Assembly: GCA_040954595.2 (NCBI GenBank)
Contig: CM082584.2
Location: 2,294,001-2,358,000 of the forward strand
DNA from: Balanoglossus misakiensis
Lineage: Eukaryota > Hemichordata
Direction of reading: 5' to 3'
DNA: 64,000 bases
Shown here: positions 7,706 through 20,200 of the stretch, in pieces
How positions within the stretch are numbered: position 1 is the first letter of the stretch
Layout: the number at the start of each line of letters is the position of its first letter
The notes under the pieces: model-generated
Seen by the model: only the letters and a program-made list of their open reading frames with translations
The model's database searches: none
What the model was told of the DNA's origin: nothing
Program-made: the position numbers and the translations under genes

Positions 7706-10700
7706 ATGGCTGATGTCGCTCTCGGTCCGTCTTCTAAAGAAAGCGAGAAAGATCGCGTCAAGTTGACATTTTCGGAGAGGAGAAGTGCCTCGCAGAAGCA
7801 GTCCAAGGTTGGTGGCGGGTACGAACGTGTATCACAACAAACGTGTAAACCGGAACAATGTGAGGAGAAGCTCGAGGCACTCTTGGACGTGCACAGAAAA
7901 GCGCCCGAGAAACAGAAAATCGTCCAAGGCCTGCTGTATGTTGTACACCAATTGATGGTGATAAGTGATTTTGATGGAAAGGTGAAAGGGTATTTACGCT
8001 TCAAAGATGTCTATGGACTGTATTGCGGATTTTTTGAAACTCAGCCAACTGAACATGAATTCCGTGACCAACTGCTACATCCTGACCACGTACTCAATGT
8101 AACAGTTGTCACACTGGCAGGGTGTAGATATATCATACTCAATAACAGTTTTGTTAGCTTTACTGATTTGTTCGTAGAACTAGAACATGCTACAGATCGC
8201 AAAGATACTGCAAGATTTCCTTTGACAATCGAATCCCTGCATGATATCATTGCAACCATGGACACAGAGTATGATAAATCTGTTGTGAAAGCTGTTCTTT
8301 TTGCATCAAACTCAAGAAATGACATGCATATGCTTGGAGTAAAACCAAACAGAGCTGTACAGTTTCTTTCCAAAGTGTTAGTTTCTGCAGAAGAATTCAA
8401 AAATGCCACTGAAGCAGCCCAAGATGTCCTTGTTCGTAGGGTGAAGGAAAAGATTAACAAAATAGTACAGCAAATAGAAGATGTTGATGCCAGACTAGAC
8501 AGTTGTAGTTTGTCTGATAAAAGAAGAAGTGATCTATGTGCAGAGAGAGATTGCTTAGAAAAACGAAAGCGGGAATTAGCATTATTGTTAACTCCAGAAG
8601 ATAAAAGTAGTAGGAGACGAGCCCTGCAATCTAAGAAGCGGATCGCTCAAACATTGCTGGAAGAAAATCGGGTAAAGCGTAGAAAGCTTGGAGGAGGTGC
8701 ACCTCGCCTTCTAGATACAGAGGATGAACTTTTCATCGCAAAAGCTGTTGAAGAAAAAAGTACAGCACATGGGCGAAGACATAATATTACACTTTACTCT
8801 CACCACCGTGTTAAGAAGAGACATTTTCTGTCCCTAGCGAATTACATGCTGCTCCAAAGGGGAAAGAAATTAATCAAATCAGCAACAACAGTTCTTAATA
8901 GAGGCCGTCCTCGAAATGTACGATCCATACAGGCAAAAGCACACATGGGGAAGTCCTTGTTTTGTGCCAGAAAGCCACCAAAGACTGAGCTACATTCAAC
9001 GGAGTCCACTCATCATCAGAGGGCACATGTGAAGAATGCTAAATTTAATATGTTTAGCGATTCGGAATGGTCAAACAGCCTTATGATCAGTATGGATGAT
9101 AAAGCTTACCTAAGACCAGGAACTGATGGTGAGTAAAATTTTGTTGATTCATGGATTAAGGGCCCAGGACAAGAAACAGTCCCTTTCCAAACAGTCTCTT
9201 CTTTCAAATAGTGAAAAACCCATATGAGCTATATATCATTGGAAAGCATGAAGCTGTGTGACATGAAATGTAATCAGTTTTTGTCTTCTGTTTTGGTTTA
9301 ATAGTTGGAGCAAGAGATGTTAAGAAAGGTGTAATCTATGATGTTACAAACCCGGAAAAACAGAACAAACTCCCTCAACATGATTTTAGTACGCCTGAAG
9401 TACATGTCACTCCGACCTCATTCCGCTTCATCTCTGCCAAAACTGTAACTGTTGAAGGTAAGTGTGATTAATGCACTAGTTTGCTGAATATACTTAGTAC
9501 AGATATCTAAATTGCCAAATATAAAAATCCAAAACATTGTTCACATATGTACTTCTTGTACACTTGGGAAATGAGTAATTTAATATAGGAATTGACCAAT
9601 CAGAATCAACCTGTCTTTATGAGACCTTTTTACATTATCTCCTAATTTTCTTATTCCCTTATAAGGAAATAAAGAACTTGTCAATTAAAAGGATCAAACT
9701 GTGGTGGTGATTCGACCTAAACATTTCATTGGGAGCAGTGGAAGTGTCTGGGCCTCTGACTACTTGATGTTAAGGTAACATTCTAACAATACCAAAGTAT
9801 GATTAAATTTTGAGTTTTGTATAGTTGTTGAACAGATACATATCCTGCCTTACAAATACTAAGTGTGGAGCTACTTCCATACATTTTGGTTTGTAGGAGA
9901 GAAGAGCCTGAGCTTTTTGAGAAGCAACAAGGACATTCTTCAAATAACCAGGCTTTGAAGATTTTCTATGCACAAGTCCATGATACAGTCTTCCACTTTA
10001 AAGGTAGGTTTGCTCTGCCACTGAAGCAATTATTATTAAATACCCTAAGTCTTGTTTTTTTGCAAAAATAAATAGTTTTTGAAACAAGTAGGCAGGACAA
10101 GTCAAAACAAAAGTTTTTTTCAGTATTTTTGTTGTGTCTTTCAACTACGCTGGATCCCTGAATCATGATCAAATACCCAGTGTATAGATTCTCAACACAA
10201 CCTATATGAATATAATTACCATTGTTATTGTTGTAAATTGTTTTCTAATCCAGACTAGAATTCATTTGTCAACAATAACAGTGTCATTTCACATATACAG
10301 GTTATGTTGAGAGTGAGAATACTAGGCATTTCAGCATGATCTAGAGAAACGTAAAGCTGATATACACAGATCCAAAATACTGAAAAAAATAGCCAAAGTT
10401 ACATCTAATGTCCCTTTAATTAATGCATCTTATTGTACCATAGTCCCCTTTGTCAGCTAAAGAGGACAATCCTGTTGGTGATTATCCATCCTTTAGTTAT
10501 GCAGTTCAATTCATGCTTTATAACTACTTTTGTTTATAGATACAACTGTACAAGAAGATGTTGAATGTGTGACAACTGATCAAAAATGTGTATTTCGCAA
10601 ATATGAAGGTGACAGGCTGGCTTGGTTGCATCATCATTTGGAGCAGGCATGGACAAGATTGGATGAATATCTGAAAAGAAGACAGGAGGAGAGTTCATCA

Positions 10701-11207
10701 GATTTGCTAGAGCCAGTGAAACAGGTTATCCAAAATGCAGAGTTACTGCTGGGAGAAATAAGGTGCATTTGTAAAATTATTTAATGAGTTCAGTCATTGG
10801 CTCTGTTATCGAACCCTGATGTTGAATATCACAGCAAAACATTACTGTCAGATTTCCCCTTTTGGAAAAATGGAACTATCGCTTTTAGTCACTTTTGAAT
10901 GCTTATCTTATTTGTTATCTTTTACATTTCAGGACCATTAACAAAGATGCCCTTTTTGTTGGTTTGACTGGCTTGATTGACATATGTGATATTATCATAC
11001 AGAAGCTCTCTTTTGTTCAAGCACCTATGTATGGCAAAATTCTCAAGACGACTGATGCAAGACCAGGTGTTGGTGTCAGCAATGTGGAAGTGAGATATAG
11101 AGATGCTGAACTTATACATATTCATGGAACTGACCGCATGATACGACTACACAGAGCACCTGGGGATTCTGGTCAAAATGAGGCAGAAAGATTAAATGCT
11201 GCAATAG
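7706..11207 (+). CDS. DDE-transposase-like protein, at least six exons, 3' end missing
   Basis: Start ATG 7706 has a good context (AAAATGG) and follows an in-frame ATG at 7679. Exons by splice consensus: 7706-9128, 9305-9457, 9692-9774, 9897-10003, 10540-10762, 10933-11207. All joins keep frame except exon 2/3. About 754 residues are visible. Residues 1-235 are unrecognised; about 240-295 form a coiled coil (VKEKINKIVQQIEDVDARLD); about 300-330 are very basic (RRRALQSKKR, RVKRRKLGGG). Then come ATTVLNRGRPRN, ISMDDKAYLRPGT (Asp near 464), WASDYLMLRREEPELFE, KTTDARPGVGVSN (Asp near 704) and APGDSGQNEAERLNAAIG (Glu near 748). The order DDK...D..PGV...NEAER resembles the RNase H-fold catalytic triad of DDE transposases. 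I associate these motifs from memory with uncharacterised invertebrate proteins, unverified. The gene continues past a clear GTAAGC donor, but satellite begins 13 bp later and no further exon was found. Confidence 0.65.
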
Positions 11208-11220
11208 GTAAGCAGTAGGG

Positions 11221-12529
11221 CAACAACTTGAAATCCCCATATGCATTTAATACCCATGTCAAAGTGAAGAGTTTGCATCACCATATACTCTGATGCATCA
11301 TTGAGCTTGCTTCGCCATTTGCCCTAACGCAAAGAATTACATTCAATGTCACCATTGCATTAGCAATGTCAAAGTACAGTGCTTTCCGCCACGTATTAAA
11401 CTGGGGATTTACAGTCACCTTTAAATCCCCCTGTAGGCATTTTATACCCAAGTTCAAGTGCAGAGCTTGCATCACTATCTACCCTGATGCATCATCAACC
11501 TTGCTTCGCCATTTACCCTGATGCAAAGAATCAGATTCAATGTCATCGTTGCATTAGCAATGTCAAAGTACAGTGCGTTTGGACACGTATTAACCCAGGG
11601 ATTTATCATCAACTTGAAATCCCCATATGCATTTAATACCCATGTCAAAGTGAAGTGTTTGCATCACTATCTACCCTGATGCATCATAAAGCTTGCTACG
11701 CCATTTACCCTGATGCAAAGAATCAGATTCAATGTCATCGTTACATTAGCAATGTCAAAGTACAGTGCTTTTGGACACGTATTAACCCAGGGATTTATCA
11801 TCAACTTGAAATCCCCATATGCATTTAATACCCATGTCAAAGTGAAGTGATTGCATCACTATCTACCCTGATGCATCATCAACCTTGCTTCGCCATTTGC
11901 CCTGATGCAAATAATCAGATTCAATGTCATCGTTGCATTAGCAATGTCAAATTAGAGTGCTTTTGGCCACGTATTAACCTATGGATTTACATTTAACATT
12001 AAATACCCATGTGAAAGTGCAGAGTTTGCATCACCATCTACTCTGATGCATCATTGAGCTTGCTTCGCCATTTGCCCTAATGCAAAGAATCCCATTCAAT
12101 GTCACCATTGCATATGCAATGTCAAAGTACAGTGCTTTCCGCCACGTATTAACCTAGGGATTTACAGACAACTTTAAATCCCCCTGTAGGCATTTTATAC
12201 CCATGTCAAAGTGCAGAGCTTGCATCACTATCTACCCTGATGCATCATCAACCTTGCTTCGCCATTTACCCTGATGCAAAGAATCAGATTCAATGTCATC
12301 GTTGCATTAGCAATGTTAAAGTACAGTGCTTTTGGACACGTATTAACCCAGGGATTTACAGACAACTTTAAATCCCCCTGTAGGCATTTTATACCAATGT
12401 CAAAGTGAAGGGCTTGAAACACCATCTTCCCAGATGCATCATCAAGCTTGCTTCGCCTTTTACCCTGATGCAAAAGATCAGAATTAAAATCACTGTTGCA
12501 TTAGCAATTACAGTGCTTTTGGCCATGTA
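11221..12529. repeat. Satellite array, left block
   Basis: Tandem monomers of about 190 bp marked by ACGTATTAACCCAGGG or ACGTATTAACCTATGG, AACTTGAAATCCCC and CATTTAATACCCATGTCAAA. The array starts abruptly after the exon-6 donor of the DDE-like gene and stops at a mobile-element insertion. The monomers are more diverged here than in the middle of the main block. The exact palindrome CATTGCATATGCAATG is at 12106-12121. Confidence 0.9.
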
Positions 12530-12967
12530 CAGTCCCAACAGAATAGAACAACTATTTGTACATTTCTGAATACGGCAAGTAGTACGTCAACCCTACGGGA
12601 ACCCCTACGGGAACTATTGTTAGTTGTAGCAGAGTTTGCTGCAACAATTGTCTAAGGCCCATTTCCTTTTGTTACATTTCCGTAAAAACTACGGCAACTC
12701 CTTTACAGCAAGCCATTAACAAGGGAAGCTTAACACCTCTACCCATAAATACTGCTGCAACACCTGTCAATTAGCCCCACAGAGTGATGCCTTTTGTTCA
12801 AGGTGTTGATTATTTTGCTACAATTAGAGTGATTGACAGGTCTAGAACTAGAGTGCAACATTTTTGCAACAGGTCACTGCAACATTGTATCACAAAGTTT
12901 ACAAAAGAAGCTCTGTCTGAGAATAAAATGGCAAAGGGCTGACATCAAATACCAATGAAGTCAGTTT

Positions 12968-13150
12968 TGGAATGATGTTATGTTCATCGACAAAGTCTGA
13001 ACTCTCTTGGTAACAGAACAGTCTGTGGACATGAACAGAGGTCAACACATCCCTACCCCAGTGTTGTAGAATGCACATGTTTTGCTGGGGTTTCTTTTCT
13101 TTCAAGGAGCTGGACCAATTAATATTTGAGAGATACAGCATGACCAATGG
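12968..13150 (+). pseudogene. Possible Tc1/mariner transposase relic
   Basis: In one plus frame, read through three stops, the sequence gives WNDVMFIDK and later AHVLLGFLFFQGAGPI. These resemble the remembered Tc1 pattern around the first catalytic Asp (VIFSDE) and the downstream VHVWGGIS..G.GPL block, at roughly the usual spacing. The match is weak and broken, but it lies inside an element whose ends independently suggest Tc1/mariner. Confidence 0.3.
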
Positions 13151-14029
13151 AAAATCAAACACAATGACGCATTTCACAATTGGGTTTAGCTTAAAAGACA
13201 TTGGCTTTCATTATTGTTGACCTGCTGCCCCCCCCCCCTTACATGAAGACCCTGATAATAAATATTAGGCTTGTTTACAAAATAATGTTGGCCTGCAGTA
13301 CCACGTTCCGCTGCAGTTTGATCTTTAGAACAGACAAGTTTTGAGAGTCTTGACTATAATTTTGAAGGGTTTCATAAGTAGTAATGGTCTGTATTATTTC
13401 AATATTCTATTATTACGGCAATGGATATACATTCATTTTCCGACGGGCAGTGCTTGAACATGATGGGAAGTGACTGGCAGCAATTAGTTGGCCGGTTTGG
13501 GATGAATGACCTACATGTTTACTCATTATATATTCACGCAATTTGTTTAGTCTAAGCAAGCCCCTGCACTTGGCAGAATTTGGATACAATTTGCCTGTCA
13601 ATCATTGTCTGGCTACCTCTTGCCCTCAAAGTCCGCGCCTGATAAAATACATTCAATGAGCGACCTTTATATCCAGACAGAGAGGGGGTGGCCGCAGTGA
13701 ATGAATTGATGGTAAGTTTCAAATTCACATGTAAAATTTTAACATTTTCTGTTCAAATCCAGCCAGTTCAATGTATTGTTTAATCAACATTCCTGAAATA
13801 AAAAAGTTGACAACAAAGTGATTACTACGAGCGGGCATGCATGACAGTATTGATCGCTGAACTTTCAACAAAATACAGTGGTATAGTGGTTTAGTCCAAA
13901 TGCTTCTTTGTCAAGCTCTCGGGTGCGTGAATATTCATGAGAAACTTATTACTGCGAACGTACATTCACAACATGAAACTAGTCCTATTATTTCAGAGCA
14001 CTTGCCAAGTGGTCAAATCATGGTGGTAA

Positions 14030-14262
14030 AAGATGAGTGGCCGGCAAGACCGGGCCTAGACGTCCTCCACCTGTGTCAAACGGCTTTTGATGTGAATAAT
14101 ACTTTGCATAAATTACGAGGTCAACATGTGTGGTAGTGCTGGTAGTATCGATCGATCGACCTGGTAAAAAGATGAGCGGCTAGACGTCCTGCTGCCGTGT
14201 CTAACAGCTTTTGACGTGACAAATAATTTGAATAAATTACAAGGTCAACATGTGGCCGATTT
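14030..14262. repeat. Imperfect tandem duplication inside the Tc1-like element
   Basis: About 100 bp at 14,030-14,130 (CTAGACGTCCTCCACCTGTG ... AAATTACGAGGTCAACATGTG) recurs diverged at about 14,168-14,255 (CTAGACGTCCTGCTGCCGTG ... AAATTACAAGGTCAACATGTG). ATCGATCGATCGACC lies between them. The rest of the element interior shows no recognisable gene. Confidence 0.55.
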
Positions 14263-17200
14263 CATCATGTAAATAAAAAGCACATGGGTCCAAAAGTTTC
14301 AGGCACTCTGATATGCATAGTGGTGTCAGAGGTGTTTCCCACACCAAAACTTAGAAGACAGTCATTTCAATTACGGCCTCCTGCCAAACTCAACACATGC
14401 GCACAAAATGGAACTGCAACTTTATTCACAAATCTGCAGAATTCTAGTGCAAAAAACAGACAAACTCAAAATACACATCGCACCATGGTTCACTCTGAAT
14501 TACATGTATTTGGACTTTCACTGGGCCATGTCTCTGCTTGATAGCATCAGGTTTGCAACACATTGTTGCCAAATTTACACATATTGACAAGGTAATCAAA
14601 ACAACAGGTGTTTTATTACTCAGGGTATCACTAATGCCAGGGAGGTCCGTCTGCGTCTATTTGGTCACCAGCATGGCACACGTCCTGTAATTATAATTGC
14701 TGTTTTGAGTGCGTCTTTACCTAATTTGAATATCCTGATCAGGTTGTTGGCCTTGCCCTAGTCAAAATGTACATTGATACAAACAATTGCAACATATTAG
14801 TCAATACCCTGCCAACTTACGCCAAGTGTACATGTTGTTATGGAAGTTTATTTTTAGAACCGCTTGCTTTCTGCATAGGTCACAACACAAAACTTTGAAG
14901 CCCGTCAGCTAGCCCTGCATAGCGTATGTAAAGCTACTGAGACAGGGGAAATATTAGTAAGGTTGACAACTGACTTGCTCGCTATCAAGATTTAGAAGGA
15001 ATTTATTTGCTTAGTGAGGCCAGGACATAAATTGCCCCCAACCAAGCAAAATCCACTTGGGTGGAGCTCATTATCACACATAGACATTGCTACAACTATT
15101 GTTCACATCAGGGTGATAATCACCTCCCCATTAGCCCTTCTTGCTGTAACACCTGCCCCAAATTGCCGTAATGGAGCACACATTCTTTTGTTTCAAACTA
15201 CGGGAACCTTTGTAGTTGCCGTAAACTAAGACAAAAAACATCAATTAACCAACAAAAGAGGTGTTGCCGTAACATCTCTGCTACAACACTGCTACAACTA
15301 GTGCGGGAACTTTCCCGTACAGTTTAGTTGTTGTACGCTGTTGGGACTGTATTAACCCAGGGATTTACAGTCAACTTTAAATACTCATGCATATGCATTG
15401 AAAACCTATGTCAAAGTGCAGAGCTTGCATCACCATCTACTCTGATGCATCATAAAGCTTGCTTCGCCATTTGCCCTAATGCAAATAATCACATTCAATG
15501 GCACCATTGCATTAGCAATGTCAAAGTACAGTGCTTTTGGACACGTATTAACCTACGGAATTTTCAACAACTTGAAATCCCCATATGCATTTAATACCTA
15601 TGTCAAAGTGAAGTGTTTGCATCACCATCTACTCTGATGCATCATTGAGCTTGCTTCGCCATTTGCCCTAATGCAAAGAATCACATTCAATGTCACCATT
15701 GCATTAGCAATGTCAAAGTACAGTGCTTTCCGCCACGTATTAAACTGGGGATTTACAGACAACTTTAAATCCCCCTGTAGGCATTTTATACCCAAGTTCA
15801 AGTGCAGAGCTTGCATCACTATCTACCCTGATGCATCATCAACCTTGCTTCGCCATTTACCCTGATGCAAAGAATCAGATTCAATGTCATCGTTGCATTA
15901 GCAATGTCAAAGTACAGTGCTTTTGGACATGTATTAACCCAGGGATTTATCATCAACTTGAAATCCCCATATGCATTTAATACCCATGTCAAAGTGAAGT
16001 GATTGCATCACTATCTACCCTGATGCATCATCAACCTTGCTTCGCCATTTGCCCTGATGCAAAGAATCAGATTCAATGTCATCGTTGCATTAGCAATGTC
16101 AAATTAGAGTGCTTTTGGCCACGTATTAACCTATGGATTTACATTTAACGTTAAATACCCATGTGAAAGTGCAGAGTTTGCATCACCATCTACTCTGATG
16201 CATCATTGAGCTTGCTTCGCAATTTGCCCTAATGCAAAGAATCCCATTCAATGTCACCATTGCATATGCAATGTCAAAGTACAGTGCTTTCCGCCACGTA
16301 TTAACACAGGGATTTACAGACAACTTTAAATCCCCCTGTAGGCATTTTATACCCATGTCAAAGTGCAGAGCTTGCATCACTATCTACCCTGATGCATCAT
16401 CAACCTTGCTTCACCATTTACCCTGATGCAAAGAATCAAATTCAATGTCATCGTTGCATTAGCAATGTCAAAGTACAGTGTTTTTGGACACGTATTAACC
16501 CAGGGATTTACAGACAACTTTCAATCCCCCTGTAGGCATTTTATACCCATGTCAAAGTGAAGTGTTTGCATCACTATCTACCCTGATGCATCATAAAGCT
16601 TGCTACGCCATTTACCCTGATGCAAAGAAACAGATTCAATGTCATCATTGCATTAGCAATGTCAAAGTACAGTGCTTTTGGACACGTATTAACCCACTGA
16701 TTTTTCAACAACCTGAAATCCCCATATGCATTTAATACCCATGTCAAAGTGAAGTGTTTGCATCACTATCTACCCTGATGCATCATAAAGCTTGCTACGC
16801 CATTTACCCTGATGCAAAGAATCAGATTCAATGTCATCGTTACATTAGCAATGTCAAAGTACAGTGCTTTTGGACACGTATTAACCCAGGGATTTATCAT
16901 CAACTTGAAATCCCCATATGCATTTAATACCCATGTCAAAGTGAAGTGATTGCATCACTATCTACCCTGATGCATCATCAACCTTGCTTCGCCATTTGCC
17001 CTGATGCAAAGAATCAGATTCAATGTGATCGTTGCATTAGCAATGTCAAATTAGAGTGCTTTTGGCCACGTATTAACCTATGGATTTACATTTAACATTA
17101 AATACCCATGTGAAAGTGCAGAGTTTACATCACCATCTACTCTGATGCATCATTGAGCTTGCTTCGCCATTTGCCCTAATGCAAAGAATCCCATTCAATG

Positions 17201-20200
17201 TCACCATTGCATATGCAATATCGAAGTACAGTGCTTTCCGCCACGTATTAACCCACAGATTTTTCAACAACCTGAAATCCCCATATGCATTTAATACCCA
17301 TGTGAAAGTGAAGTGTTTTCATCACTATCTACCCTGATGCATCATAAAGCTTGCTACGCCATTTACCCTGATGCAAAGAATCAGATTCAATGTCATCGTT
17401 ACATTAGCAATGTCAAAGTACAGTGCTTTTGGACACGTATTAACCCAGGGATTTATCATCAACTTGAAATCCCCATATTCATTTAATACACATGTCAAAG
17501 TGAAGTGATTGCATCACTATCTACCCTGATGCATCATCAACCTTGCTTCGCCATTTGCCCTGATGCAAAGAATCAGATTCAATGTGATCGTTGCATTAGC
17601 AATGTCAAATTAGAGTGCTTTTGGCCACGTATTAACCTATGGATTTACATTTAACATTAAATACCCATGTGAAAGTGCAGAGTTTGCATCACCATCTACT
17701 CTGATGCATCATTGAGCTTGCTTCGCCATTTGCCCTAATGCAAAGAATCCCATTCAATGTCACCATTGCATATGCAATGTCAAAGTACAGTGCTTTCCGC
17801 CACGTATTAACCCAGGGATTTACAGACAACTTTAAATCCCCCTGTAGGCATTTTATACCCATGTCAAAGTGCAGAGCTTGCATCACTATCTACCCTGATG
17901 CATCATCAACCTTGCTTCGCCATTTACCCTGATGCAAAGAATCAGATTCAATGTCATCGTTGCATTAGCAATGTCAAAGTACAGTGCTTTTGGACACGTA
18001 TTAACCCAGGGATTTACAGACAACTTTAAATCCCCCTGTAGGCATTTTATACCCATGTCAAAGTGAAGTGTTTGCATCACTATCTACCCTGATGCATCAT
18101 AAAGCTTGCTACGCCATTTACCCTGATGCAAAGAATCAGATTCAATGTCATCATTGCATTAGCAATGTCAAAGTACAGTGCTTTTCGACACGTATTAACC
18201 CACAGATTTTTCAACAACCTGAAATCCCCATATGCATTTAATACCCATGTCAAAGTGAAGTGTTTGCATCACTATCTACCCTGATGCATCATAAAGCTTG
18301 CTACGCCATTTACCCTGATGCAAAGAATCATATTCAATGTCATCGTTACATTAGCAATGTCAAAGTACAGTGCTTTTGGACACGTATTAACCCAGGGATT
18401 TATCATCAACTTGAAATCCCCATATGCATTTAATACCCATGTCAAAGTGAAGTGATTGCATCACTGTCTACCCTGATGCATCATCAACCTTGCTTCGCCA
18501 TTTGCCCTGATGCAAAGAATCAGATTCAATGTCATCGTTACATTAGCAATGTCAAAGTACAGTACTTTTGGACACGTATTAACCCAGGGATTTATCATCA
18601 ACTTGAAATCCCCATATGCATTTAATACCCATGTCAAAGTGAAGTGATTGCATAACTATCTACCCTGATGCATCATAAAGCTTGCTACGCCATTTACCCT
18701 GATGCAAAGAATCAGATTCAATGTCATCGTTACATTAGCAATGTCAAAGTACAGTGCTTTTGGACACGTATTAACCCAGGGATTTATCATCAACTTGAAA
18801 TCCCCATATGCATTTAATACCAATGTCAAAGTGAAGTGATTGCATCACTATCTACCCTGATGCATCATCAACCTTGCTTCGCCATTTGCCCAGATGCAAA
18901 GAATCAGATTCAATGTCATCGTTGCATTAGCGATGTCAAATTAGAGTGCTTTTGGCCACGTATTAACCTATGGATTTACATTTAACATTAAATACCCATG
19001 TGAAAGTGCAGAGTTTGCATCACCATCTACTCTGATGCATCATTGAGCTTGCTTCGCCATTTGCCCTAATGCAAAGAATCGCATTCAATGTCACCATTGC
19101 ATATGCAATGTCAAAGTACAGTGCTTTCCGCCACGTATTAACCCAGGGATTTACAGACAACCTTAAATCCCCCTGTAGGCATTTTATACCCATGTCAAAG
19201 TGCAGAGCTTGCATCACTATCTACCCTGATGCATCATAAAGCTTGCTACGCCATTTACCCTGATGCAAAGAATCAGATTCAATGTCATCGTTGCATTAGC
19301 AATGTCAAAGTACAGTGCTTTTGGACACGTATTAACCCAGTGATTTATCATCAATTTGAAATCCCCATATGCATTTAATACCAATGTCAAAGTGAAGTGA
19401 TTGCATCACTATCTACCCTGATGCATCATCAACCTTGCTTCACCATTTGCCCGGATGCAAAGAATCAGATTCAATGTCATCGTTGCATTAGCAATGTCAA
19501 ATTAGAGTGCTTTTGGCCACGTATTAACCTATGGATTTACATTTAACATTAAATACCCATGTGAAAGTGCAGAGTTTGCATCACCATCTACTCTGATGCA
19601 TCATTGAGCTTGCTTCGCAATTTGCCCTAATGCAAAGAATCCCATTCAATGTCACCATTGCATATGCAATGTCAAAGTACAGTGCTTTCCGCCACGTATT
19701 AACCCAGGGATTTACAGACAACTTTAAATCCCCCTGTAGGCATTTTATACCCATGTCAAAGTGCAGAGCTTGCATCACTATCTACCCTGATGCATAATCA
19801 ACCTTGCTTCGCCATTTACCCTGATGCAAAGAATCAGATTCAATGTCATCGTTGCATTAGCAATGTCAAAGTACAGTGCTTTTGGACACGTATTAACCCA
19901 GGGATTCACAGACAACTTTAAATCCCCCTGTAGGCATTTTATACCCATGTCAAAGTGAAGTGTTTGCATCACTATCTACCCTGATGCATCATAAAGCTTG
20001 CTACGCCATTTACCCTGATGCAAAGAATCAGATTCAATGTCATCGTTGCATTAGCAATGTCAAAGTACAGTGCTTTTGGACACGTATTAACCCAGGGATT
20101 TATCATCAACTTGAAATCCCCATATGCATTTAATACCAATGTCAAAGTGAAGTGATTGCATCACTATCTACCCTGATGCATCATCAACCTTGCTTCGCCA

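Larger units (their letters stand above)
12530..15349. mobile_element. Tc1/mariner-like element inserted in the satellite (2,820 bp)
   Basis: The 12-base terminal repeats CAGTCCCAACAG (12530-12541) and its exact inverse (15338-15349) are flanked by TA on both sides (12528-12529 and 15350-15351). Removing the insert and one TA restores the satellite motif ACGTATTAACC apart from one base. CAGT-starting ends and a TA target duplication are hallmarks of the Tc1/mariner/pogo group. Diverged inverted homology extends inward for about 200 bp, with repeated AGTTGTAGCAG, TACGGCAAC and CTACGGGAAC motifs. No intact transposase is present, so it is non-autonomous or decayed. Confidence 0.8.

Noticed and set aside
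7609-8460. Two minus-strand frames of 131 and 139 codons
   Set aside because: They are antisense shadows of the first exon of the DDE-like gene, whose plus frame has a coherent domain order.
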